Shown here one piece after another: positions 1 to 6,707 of a stretch of DNA of 22,089 nucleotides. How positions within the stretch are numbered: position 1 is the stretch's first letter; the number at the start of each line of letters is the position of its first letter. Made by a program: the position numbers and the translations under genes. The stretch is from Acidobacteriota bacterium (GTDB taxonomy: Bacteria; Acidobacteriota; UBA6911; JACQSX01). The notes under the pieces are model-generated. The model searched no databases. It was not told the origin of the DNA and saw only the letters and a program-made list of their open reading frames with translations. Location: assembly GCA_016199665.1 (NCBI GenBank), contig JACQGG010000073.1, forward strand, positions 1-22,089, given 5' to 3'.

Positions 1-111
1 GCGCGGGATTATCACAAGACGGTGGTGATTGCCACGCACGATCCCCGGGTGTTCTCCAAGGTGCCGTCGATTCTGGAGATGGAAGAAGGGAAGATGAAGG
101 AAAAGTCGTAG
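1..111 (+). CDS. ABC transporter ATP-binding protein, C-terminal end (partial)
   Basis: Only the last 36 codons are in the window; the gene is cut by the left edge and stops with TAG at 109-111. The visible peptide contains VVIATHDPRVFSK, where ATHD is the H-loop (switch) histidine region that ends ABC-type ATPase domains, followed by the strand and 'EMEEGKMKE' tail typical of small MacB/LolD-type export ATPases. That family energises lipoprotein or macrolide-type export through a partner permease in the inner membrane. The partner must lie upstream, outside the window. The family is fairly sure from the H-loop context; the exact subfamily and substrate cannot be told from 36 residues. Confidence 0.75.
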   Translation, partial: ARDYHKTVVIATHDPRVFSKVPSILEMEEGKMKEKS

Positions 112-156
112 GCGGCGGAACGTGAGGCTCAGCCGGCCCACCTGAGGGAGAATGTG

Positions 157-654
157 ATGCGGGTTTCAAAAAAGGTCTTATTCCTGTTCCTGTGTGTAGC
201 CAGTGGCACGACTCGGGCGGAGGTCCTTTTGAAGTGGACGGGCTTTGTCGGCGTGCCGGGCAAGGAAGTCAATGTAACACTCTCTCTGGAAAAGATGGAG
301 GGAGCCGGTCTCGCCACTTTGAAGGCGCGGATCAAGTTGCCGCCACAGCTTGAATTCGTTCGCGCAAAATTGGGAATTTCCGCAGAAATGGCCGGAGTAA
401 AGCTCAAGGTGGAACCGCGGGATCCCCCGGAGATCGAGTTGGAGGCGGGCCCGTCGGGCATTCCAGAGGGTGTGCTCGCATCGATCGATTTGAAATTGAA
501 ACCAGATGCGAAAATAGGAACCGCCGTGAAGGTCGAACCGGAGGTGACCGCCAAGTCGACCCAGGGACAGGACACCGCCGTTAAATCTGAGGTAGAAGAG
601 ATCCAAATCGTCGAGACAGAGCCTGTGGTCAGTTGTTTTTTTTACATGCATTGA
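157..654 (+). CDS. Small exported cohesin-like domain protein
   Basis: A protein of 165 residues. The ATG at 157 is preferred because a GAGGGAG ribosome binding site at 144-150 sits 6 bases before it; a GTG at 154 is also in frame. Residues 1-21 form a signal peptide (basic start, hydrophobic VLFLFLCVASG, likely cleavage after TRA). The rest has the rhythm of a cohesin-type beta sandwich: VGVPGKEVNVTLSLE near the start, a central 'LKARIKLPPQLEFV' strand pair, and 'GVLASIDLKLKPDAKIG' near the end. Cohesin-like domains act in extracellular protein-protein attachment; no dockerin partner is visible. The last nine residues (VVSCFFYMH) are read through a run of eight T and look unlike the rest, so the true C-terminus could be altered. 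The gene begins 45 bases after the ABC ATPase and may share its transcript. Family assignment is by pattern only. Confidence 0.6.
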   Translation: MRVSKKVLFLFLCVASGTTRAEVLLKWTGFVGVPGKEVNVTLSLEKMEGAGLATLKARIKLPPQLEFVRAKLGISAEMAGVKLKVEPRDPPEIELEAGPSGIPEGVLASIDLKLKPDAKIGTAVKVEPEVTAKSTQGQDTAVKSEVEEIQIVETEPVVSCFFYMH

Positions 655-760
655 TTTCGACAAGATTTTTCAGTCAGGGCGCAAACTTTTCTTCCCCGTC
701 GGTGAGTCGGTCGGCCATACCCGAGCGGTTTGTCGGTTAAGTCTGCTCCAAGCCTGATCG

Positions 761-783
761 GTGTGCTTCGGCGCGCTTTATTG
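761..783 (+). terminator. Candidate intrinsic terminator with UUCG tetraloop
   Basis: GTGTGC (761-766), the loop TTCG (767-770) and GCGCGC (771-776) form a 6-bp stem with two G-U pairs, closed by the very stable C(UUCG)G arrangement, and are followed by TTTATTG. The site lies 107 bases after the cohesin-like gene and before the next promoter, which suits an end point for the ABC/cohesin transcript. The T-run is short, so termination efficiency is uncertain. Confidence 0.4.
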
Positions 784-807
784 GTGTTCCTTCCTGCACT
801 GCACCTC

Positions 808-837
808 CTGCACGCTTTCCTGCATGCTGCACGCTTT
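808..837 (+). promoter_or_regulatory. Direct repeat upstream of -35, possible activator sites
   Basis: CTGCACGCTTT occurs at 808-818 and again at 827-837, 19 bp apart and so on nearly the same helix face. The second copy ends two bases before the TTGACA at 840-845. Further TGCA tetramers at 795, 800 and 821 surround the pair. This placement is typical of activator sites touching RNA polymerase, but no regulator can be named. Confidence 0.4.
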
Positions 838-839
838 TC

Positions 840-868
840 TTGACAGAATTCCCAGCATGCATTAACCT
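840..868 (+). promoter_or_regulatory. Candidate sigma70-type promoter for the amidohydrolase
   Basis: A perfect TTGACA at 840-845 is followed after 17 bases by TAACCT at 863-868, which matches only 3 of 6 -10 positions. The weak -10 with a full -35 and adjacent direct repeats would fit an activator-dependent promoter. Transcription from here would produce a leader of about 165 bases before the amidohydrolase start at 1042. Confidence 0.4.
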
Positions 869-935
869 GACTTCTCAGCCTGAACTGTCCCCGTTGTGCA
901 GAAAGAAAGTAAAGAAGTCGAAGGAGGGGTCCACC

Positions 936-983
936 ATGCCACGCCGGGCGGCAACCCTTTTCCCGATTTCGCTGGCTGTTTAG
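936..983 (+). CDS. Possible 15-residue leader peptide
   Basis: An ATG at 936 begins a 15-codon frame, MPRRAATLFPISLAV, ending at the TAG at 981-983. It has an AAGGAGG ribosome binding site at 921-927, 8 bases before the ATG, as strong as that of the following amidohydrolase. Its stop overlaps a small inverted repeat, TAGTG (981-985) and CACTA (994-998), with an 8-base loop. A translated short frame inside a leader that ends in a hairpin could control the downstream gene. The peptide also resembles the start of a signal sequence, so a decayed gene start is an alternative. It is too short to judge by codon use. Confidence 0.35.
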   Translation: MPRRAATLFPISLAV

Positions 984-1041
984 TGTTTCCATTCACTATT
1001 GCAGACAACTCGGAAAACGCTTCTTTTTTCAAGGAGGAGAG

Positions 1042-2862
1042 ATGACTCGCAGCGGCCGTTTGGTTCCTCGGTATGTTCTCTTGGCTGCCTGGCTGGCGGC
1101 CGTCGGCGGGCTGGGCATTGACTCGGGCCTTCAGGCGCAGGACTTTCCGCCGGAAGTCCTGGCGTATGCGGATCTGGTTCTCTATAACGGTAAGATCCTC
1201 ACCGTGGACGAAAAGTTTACCATCGCGCAGGCAATCGCGCTTCGCGGCGGGAAAGTCCTGGCTGTGGGCGACTCGGCGAGAGTAGTGAAGATGGCCGGGC
1301 CCAAGACCCAGAAGATCGACTTGGCTGGAAAATCCGTGGTTCCGGGATTCATAAATCCCCACGGGCCTTTGACCGGTGAAGACCCGTCCGAGGTCAGCGG
1401 GATTGCCAGCGCCGGAGAGCTCAAGGCGGTCGATGTGGACGGCTATCTCAGGGAGCTGAAGCCGTTCCTGGATAACGCCAAGCCTGGCGAATGGGTGATC
1501 GCCCATGCCAAAAGAGTGCCTCCGCTCCTGTATGGCCTGAATCGCAAGCTGCTCGACGCGCTCTCGCCGAACAATCCCGTCAAAATTGAATTTGACACTT
1601 CCTGGTCCATCGTGAACAGCAAGGCGCTCGGTTATCTCCCCAGTACGGATATGCCGGGGGTGATCAAGGGCAAAGACGGGCAGCCCACGGGCACGGTTCG
1701 CGTTTGGGCCAACGGCGTGCTCGCCTACGAGGCAATTCCGTGGCCGAAAGATCTGGAGCCGCTTTACAAGACAACCAGGGAGGAGCTGGAAAAATACCGG
1801 GCGCTCGGAGTCACAACGGTCGGGGGCCGGTATTCCGGGCTGCAGGTGACCTCGCTGCACGAGCTTTGGGCGAGGAAGGAGTTGCCGACTCGCGTGGCCA
1901 TTACCCATGAATTCCCGATGTATAACCCCAATGCCGAGGCGTTTTTCAAGCGCTTGGGAAACATCATGGGCGTGGGGGACGACTGGTTCAAGATTACCGG
2001 TGCCACCGTGGGCCCGGTAGACGGCATCGTGGGTTTTGGCGGCACCTTTTCAGTCAAGCCAAAAATCGCGACAATCCCCACCGGAAGCTTTGGTCTTTAC
2101 GGGGAAAACAAATGGGCTTGGACGCAGACGGGTGAAGGGTACGAGCCTGCAGGGGACATGAAGTGGAAGGAAAATAGCGAATATACCAATATTATCATCG
2201 CTAATCGCTATGGCTGGAACATCACCGATATGCATACTCAGGGCGACGGAGGGATGGAAATCGTCCTGGAGGCGGCGCAAGAGGCCAATCGAGAGAAGGC
2301 GATTCTATCGAGAAGATTTGGGAATTGTCACACCATCATGAGAACGCCGGAACAGATACAGGAAATGGCCAAGTTGGGAATGACCGCCTGCGTTTCCCCA
2401 AAGTATCTGTTTCACCGCGGTGCGGAGGACAGCAGCGGATACGGGCTTTACGTAAAACAGTATGGAGCCGATGCGGTCAACGGCATGAGTCCGGTCAAGA
2501 GCCTGATCCAGGCCGGCGTCAAGGTTTCCGTCGAGCCGAATCGCCCCTTCGATGACCCGAGATACAAGTCCTATCTGATGAATGCGCAGGACTTCATCAC
2601 TCGAACCAATGAAGCCGACGGCAAGGTCTGGGGGAAACAGGAAGCCATAGGCCGGGAGGATGCTTTGCGCACGGCAACGATCTGGTCGGCTTATTTCTAC
2701 TTTTTAGAAGATACGCGAGGATCCCTGGAGCCTGGGAAGCTGGCTGACTTGGTGATTCTGGGAGGGGACTACATGAGCGTGCCGGAGAATAAGATCGGGG
2801 AGTTGCCGATCCTGACGGTTATTATTGATGGCAAGATCGTGTATCAGAAGACCGCAGGCTAG
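1042..2862 (+). CDS. Secreted amidohydrolase family protein (Amidohydrolase_3/YtcJ-like)
   Basis: A protein of 606 residues; the ATG has an AAGGAGG at 1031-1037. Residues 1-33 form a signal peptide (hydrophobic LLAAWLAAVGGLG, likely cut after LQAQ), so it should act in the periplasm. The N-terminal composite domain (ADLVLYNGKILTVDE, 43-57; SVVPGFINPHGPL, 98-110) and the C-terminal SLEPGKLADLVIL (561-573) are classic for amidohydrolases hydrolysing C-N or C-O bonds in amides or cyclic amides. H398 with G401-D402 (DMHTQGD) matches the family's H-x-x-GD segment, and H430 is also present. The usual HxH pair is reduced to H107-G-P, and the late Ser-Asp metal ligand region reads VEPNRPF (497-503). 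These changes suggest an altered metal site or a divergent subfamily. It lies just before the TonB-dependent receptor. Family is confident; substrate is unknown. Confidence 0.85.
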   Translation: MTRSGRLVPRYVLLAAWLAAVGGLGIDSGLQAQDFPPEVLAYADLVLYNGKILTVDEKFTIAQAIALRGGKVLAVGDSARVVKMAGPKTQKIDLAGKSVVPGFINPHGPLTGEDPSEVSGIASAGELKAVDVDGYLRELKPFLDNAKPGEWVIAHAKRVPPLLYGLNRKLLDALSPNNPVKIEFDTSWSIVNSKALGYLPSTDMPGVIKGKDGQPTGTVRVWANGVLAYEAIPWPKDLEPLYKTTREELEKYRALGVTTVGGRYSGLQVTSLHELWARKELPTRVAITHEFPMYNPNAEAFFKRLGNIMGVGDDWFKITGATVGPVDGIVGFGGTFSVKPKIATIPTGSFGLYGENKWAWTQTGEGYEPAGDMKWKENSEYTNIIIANRYGWNITDMHTQGDGGMEIVLEAAQEANREKAILSRRFGNCHTIMRTPEQIQEMAKLGMTACVSPKYLFHRGAEDSSGYGLYVKQYGADAVNGMSPVKSLIQAGVKVSVEPNRPFDDPRYKSYLMNAQDFITRTNEADGKVWGKQEAIGREDALRTATIWSAYFYFLEDTRGSLEPGKLADLVILGGDYMSVPENKIGELPILTVIIDGKIVYQKTAG

Positions 2863-2965
2863 CCTAAGTCTGTCACCGAACCGCGACCGCAAGGGAACGA
2901 CGCGGAATTTCAGTGAGTTAGCGCGCCGCTTGCTACGCGCGCAGCTCTGTTACGAACTTGCGCCA
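2860..2965 (+). repeat. Palindromic dispersed element, copy A
   Basis: From the stop codon of the amidohydrolase onward, this stretch aligns with the reverse complement of 11887-11991, at roughly four-fifths identity by eye over about 100 bp. Shared blocks include CCGCGACCG, CCGCCGCTTGCT, ACGCGCGC and CTGTTACGAA. The ends are imperfect inverted repeats of each other (AAGT..GTCAC..GAACC against a terminal GTTACGAACTT), so the element can fold on itself, like a MITE or REP-type unit. It has no coding capacity. It fills about a third of the gap before the receptor gene. Confidence 0.65.
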
Positions 2966-3011
2966 GTGTCATGCTGGGTTCATTCTAAAAATCAAGGCCT
3001 CGGCAGGGAAG

Positions 3012-3040
3012 TTGCTTAACCAGGACGGACCAGCTACACT
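3012..3040 (+). promoter_or_regulatory. Weak candidate promoter for the TonB-dependent receptor
   Basis: TTGCTT at 3012-3017 and TACACT at 3035-3040 are separated by 17 bases. Each box matches only part of the sigma70 consensus (3/6 and 4/6). It lies just after repeat copy A and about 128 bases before the receptor start. The rest of 2966-3167 shows no further recognisable feature beyond the ribosome binding site at 3153-3160. Confidence 0.25.
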
Positions 3041-3167
3041 TAGATCAAAAGCATGCTGGCGCCTGTTTCAGTGGAGGGGGGGGGCGCGAACTTCGAGCTT
3101 CAATGGGAACGGATTATTTTCCCGTCAGAAGATGCTGTCTTTACCAGACTTGAAGGAGGAGAGAAAA

Positions 3168-6100
3168 ATGTCGCTTAAACGAAAGACGAGTTATTTTTGC
3201 CTGGGAATTGTCTTTTTGGCGGTCTCGGCTGTTTCACCGGTGCGCAGCCAGATGACGCTGGCAACCATTTTGGGGACAGTGGAGGACGAAAGCAAGGCGG
3301 TTTTGCCCGGAGTCACAGTGACCGCCCACAATGTGGAGACTGGGCTGACGAGAACGACCCTGACCGACGAAGATGGACGCTATCGAATCCCGCAGTTGCC
3401 TATCGGAGAGTACGAGCTTCGCGCCGAACTGGTCGGCTTTCAGAGTACAGTGCACAAAGGGATCCTGTTGACTGTCGGGCAGGAGCTGGACGTGAGGTTT
3501 ACTCTGAAAGTGGGAGAAATCACAGAAACCGTTGAAGTGACCGGTGAAGCGCCCATGGTGGAAACCACCAATTCCACCCTTGCCGGCCTGGTGGATGAGA
3601 AGGCGATCCGGGATCTGCCGCTGAATGGCCGCAGTTTCGATGAGCTGGTGACGCTGCAGGCGGGCTCGTACCGTTTCAGACTCGGCAGCGGCGAAGAACA
3701 CCAGTACTCTGTTTCCGGCGGTCGGATGTTGTCCAATCGATTCATGATAGATGGCACCGAGCTTGTGGGGTATAGCTATCGTGCAACCGCCAACAACGGT
3801 GTGTCCGGAGCCAATCTCGGGGTGGAAGCAATCCGGGAGTTCACGGTGCTGACCAGCGCCTTCAGCTCCGAACACGGCAAGAGGCCAGGGGGTGTCGTCA
3901 ATGTGGCGACACGGTCCGGGACCAACCAGTTGCATGGTTCCGTCTTCGAATTCCTGCGCAACGATAATATGGATGCGCGAAACTTTTTCGATGACGAGGT
4001 CCCTGAATTCAAGCGAAATAATTTCGGCTTTTCCCTGGGAGGACCGATCATCCGGGACAAGACCTTTTTCTTCGGAAACTATGAGGCCCTTCGGCAAGAT
4101 CTCGGCCAAACGGGGATCGCGATCGTCCCCAGTTTACAGGCGCGCCAAGGCTTGCTGCCAGACGGAAGGGGAGGACTCAAGCAGGTGGCCATAGCCGATA
4201 GCGTGAAACCCTACCTGGCGCTCATTCCTTTGCCCAACGGGCGCACCTTCCCGGATGGCACGGCGGAATTTCTCATCAACCCCACTCAGGTTACCCACGA
4301 GAATTTTTATCTGGCCAAGGTCGACCACAATTTTTCAGCATCGGATTCGATTTTTGCCACCTACGGGCTCCAGGGGGGAGACCAGGTTAGCCCTGCGCTC
4401 AATTTCAACCCGAATTTCGAGGAGGCTTTCAGTCGCCGGACTCAGTTTGTCACAATCCAGGAACAAAAGGTGGTCTCTACCCGGTTGCTCAACACCGTCC
4501 GTTTCGGGTTAAATCGTCTCACTTCAAGAAGCCTGAACAAGCCTTCCATTGCCATCAGTCCGGACCTTGACTTTGTTCCGGGGCGTGGGTTCGGTCATCT
4601 CAATTTCGGCTCCGCTTCCACCGGCGGCGTCATTAGTTCAGTGGGGACCAACAGCCCGCAAGGAAACTCAAGTTCAAGCAATGTTTTCCAGTTTTCAGAC
4701 CAGGGTGTATACACGCGTGGCGCCCACTCGGTGAAGGCGGGAATGGAGCTTCAAAGAATGCACGATAACATCGGCCCGCCGGGCAATGGAGGGAGCCCCA
4801 GTGGAGTCTATGCGTTTGACTCGTTCGAGAATTTCCTGTTGGGAAGGTCGTTTAATCTTCGCGTCCTGGGAGGCGATCCGATCAAGGGGCTCCGCCAGAC
4901 TTATTTTGGCGTGTTTGTTCAGGATGACCTGAAGCTGAGGACAAACCTGACGGTGAATCTGGGCGTCCGGTACGAGTTTGTCACCTCGCCGGTTGAAGTG
5001 AACGGCAGGAATTCCAACTTCATCTACACGGTCGTCAACGGGTACCGGATCCTGGCCACTCAGCCTAAAGTGGGAGGCCCCCTTTACGAGAATAACAGCT
5101 TAAACGGTTTTGCTCCCCGAATTGGTCTTGCCTGGGACATGTTGGGCGACGGCAGAACCTCCCTGCGCGCCGGGTTCGGGCTGTACTACGACCAAAATAC
5201 CACCGTTCATAAACAAAAAACGACCGGCAATCCTCCCTTTGGGGCGACTCTAGCGCTGGACAACCCGGTCTGGCCGAGGGCCGACATAGCGGCAGGAAGG
5301 CTGCAGGGTTTGGCGCCGGATAGCATTGACCCTGATCTGAGGGTTCCGGCCATGACGCACTATAACCTCAGCTTACAGCGCCAGATTTTTTCAAACACGG
5401 TCATTACCGCCGGATATACGGGTTCGCATGGGTACCATTTGCTGGGAAGCACCCAGGCGAATGCAGCAATTCCACAAATCCAAGCAGACGGCAGGAAGTT
5501 CTTCCCCGCCGGACTCAGGAGAAGGAACCCGGACTTGGGAAGCGGCCGGCTCGATACTTCAGAAGCCAATTCCTTCTATAATGCGCTTCAGTTGTCCCTG
5601 GAGCGTCGTTATAGCGGAGGATTGCGCTTTAAGACCGCGTACACCTTCGCCAAGAGCGTAGATGACCGGTCTGCTTTCGCGATATCGACAGCCGCCAACA
5701 ACACGCAGCAGCAACAGGATCCGGATGATATCAAGGCGGATCGTGGATTGTCGGCGTTCGACATCCGGCATAATTTTTCTTTCAATTACACTTATGAGTT
5801 GCCCTTTGGCCGCTCTGCAACGGGGACTGCCCAAGTCCTGACTTCGGGCTGGCAGCTCAATGGAATTGTGTCGGTGGCGACGGGTCCCCCCTTTAGTGCT
5901 TTGTTGGGATTTAACCGATCGCGCAATCTGGATACTCGAGTTCCAGACCGCGCCAGTCTCAAGGCCGGCGGCAGTAATAATCCGGTACTCGGCGGGCCGG
6001 ACAACTATTTTGAAATCACGGCGTTTGAGCTGCAGCCGGCAGGGTTTTTCGGCAACGCCGGCAGAGACACGATCAGCGGCCCGGGCGCGGCCAGCGTTGA

Positions 6101-6320
6101 TTTTTCGTTGGTGAAATCGACTGCGGTGAAGCGGGTTTCTGAAGATCTTCGGGTTGAGTTCAGGGCTGAGGTTTTCAATTTGTTCAACCACGCCAATTTT
6201 TCCGTTCCTGATGGGTTTGTTTTCAACAGCAACGGAACGTATCGTGATGCGGGATCCCGGATCCGAAGCACGGTGACAACTTCGAGGCAAATTCAGTTTG
6301 GACTGAAGATCGTCTTTTAG
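3168..6320 (+). CDS. Oar-like TonB-dependent outer-membrane receptor
   Basis: A protein of 1050 residues. The start is the ATG at 3168, with AAGGAGGA at 3153-3160 and an immediate signal peptide (residues 1-28, cut near VRSQ); an in-frame TTG at 2958 only adds a non-homologous stretch that begins inside the repeat. Residues 29-115 are a carboxypeptidase-regulatory-like beta domain (LGTVEDESKAVLPGVTVTA; TDEDGRYRIPQLPIGEYEL). A plug-like region follows (TVEVTGEAPMVET, then AIRDLPLNGRSFDELV near 147-162), then a long beta barrel ending in IQFGLKIVF, with the terminal Phe used for outer-membrane assembly. Such proteins import large substrates using TonB energy and are numerous in Acidobacteriota. 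It follows the amidohydrolase by 305 bases and ends at a strong terminator. Substrate is unknown; link to amides or peptides is inferred from neighbours. Confidence 0.9.
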   Translation: MSLKRKTSYFCLGIVFLAVSAVSPVRSQMTLATILGTVEDESKAVLPGVTVTAHNVETGLTRTTLTDEDGRYRIPQLPIGEYELRAELVGFQSTVHKGILLTVGQELDVRFTLKVGEITETVEVTGEAPMVETTNSTLAGLVDEKAIRDLPLNGRSFDELVTLQAGSYRFRLGSGEEHQYSVSGGRMLSNRFMIDGTELVGYSYRATANNGVSGANLGVEAIREFTVLTSAFSSEHGKRPGGVVNVATRSGTNQLHGSVFEFLRNDNMDARNFFDDEVPEFKRNNFGFSLGGPIIRDKTFFFGNYEALRQDLGQTGIAIVPSLQARQGLLPDGRGGLKQVAIADSVKPYLALIPLPNGRTFPDGTAEFLINPTQVTHENFYLAKVDHNFSASDSIFATYGLQGGDQVSPALNFNPNFEEAFSRRTQFVTIQEQKVVSTRLLNTVRFGLNRLTSRSLNKPSIAISPDLDFVPGRGFGHLNFGSASTGGVISSVGTNSPQGNSSSSNVFQFSDQGVYTRGAHSVKAGMELQRMHDNIGPPGNGGSPSGVYAFDSFENFLLGRSFNLRVLGGDPIKGLRQTYFGVFVQDDLKLRTNLTVNLGVRYEFVTSPVEVNGRNSNFIYTVVNGYRILATQPKVGGPLYENNSLNGFAPRIGLAWDMLGDGRTSLRAGFGLYYDQNTTVHKQKTTGNPPFGATLALDNPVWPRADIAAGRLQGLAPDSIDPDLRVPAMTHYNLSLQRQIFSNTVITAGYTGSHGYHLLGSTQANAAIPQIQADGRKFFPAGLRRRNPDLGSGRLDTSEANSFYNALQLSLERRYSGGLRFKTAYTFAKSVDDRSAFAISTAANNTQQQQDPDDIKADRGLSAFDIRHNFSFNYTYELPFGRSATGTAQVLTSGWQLNGIVSVATGPPFSALLGFNRSRNLDTRVPDRASLKAGGSNNPVLGGPDNYFEITAFELQPAGFFGNAGRDTISGPGAASVDFSLVKSTAVKRVSEDLRVEFRAEVFNLFNHANFSVPDGFVFNSNGTYRDAGSRIRSTVTTSRQIQFGLKIVF

Positions 6321-6369
6321 AAACGTCGCGCTTCAGCTTTTCAAGTAACCTGGCGCGCCGCGCCGCCGG

Positions 6370-6399
6370 GCAGCCCCGTGGAAAGGGCTGCATTTTTTT
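6370..6399 (+). terminator. Intrinsic terminator after the TonB-dependent receptor
   Basis: GCAGCCC (6370-6376) and GGGCTGC (6385-6391) form a perfect 7-bp GC-rich stem with an 8-base loop, followed by A and seven T (6393-6399). It lies 50 bases after the receptor stop codon and is the clearest rho-independent terminator in the window, so the genes downstream are probably transcribed separately. Confidence 0.8.
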
Positions 6400-6440
6400 G
6401 GAGAGCGGCTATGGCTGCTTTCCCGTGCGATGTAACTTTG

Positions 6441-6523
6441 ACCGCCACCGCAGAGCCGCAGAGGGTCGCAGAGAATACGCGGAGAACAATACCTCTGCGC
6501 CCTCGGCGCCTGCGCGGGGGGCT
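6441..6523. repeat. GCAGAG-type intergenic palindromic repeat
   Basis: The left arm has three GCAGAG units at 6450-6455, 6458-6463 and 6468-6473. The right arm begins with CCTCTGCGCCCTCGGCGCC (6492-6510) and is an imperfect reverse complement of the left, so the whole unit can form a long hairpin. Repeats built on 'CACCGCAGAGACGCAGAG' are widespread in intergenic DNA of environmental bacteria. The unit is non-coding. From 6524 to 6707 nothing else is recognised apart from a GGAGG ribosome binding site at 6696-6700. Confidence 0.55.
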
Positions 6524-6707
6524 CAAAAAGTGATTTTTGCACCACAAAGTAGTTAGTTTCCAACCGCAAAGCCCGGATCGCTTGAGAGACCATCTTCGTG
6601 GAGCGCCGATCCTTTCTTCCTCACGGCCATAGCAAAATGGAGGGCGGCTCTACGCAAAAACGAACAGTTCCAAGGCAAGTCAATCGAGTGCAACTGGAGG
6701 GCAGGCT

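Noticed and set aside
862..1908. 348-codon minus-strand frame across the amidohydrolase start
   Set aside because: It runs through the promoter region and antisense to a clear amidohydrolase; no domain and no ribosome binding site.
2958..3167. 70-codon N-terminal extension of the TonB-dependent receptor
   Set aside because: It starts with TTG inside repeat copy A and has no ribosome binding site; the signal peptide begins only at 3168.
6441..6523. CRISPR-like array
   Set aside because: The GCAGAG units are 8-10 bases apart with no spacers and form one palindrome.
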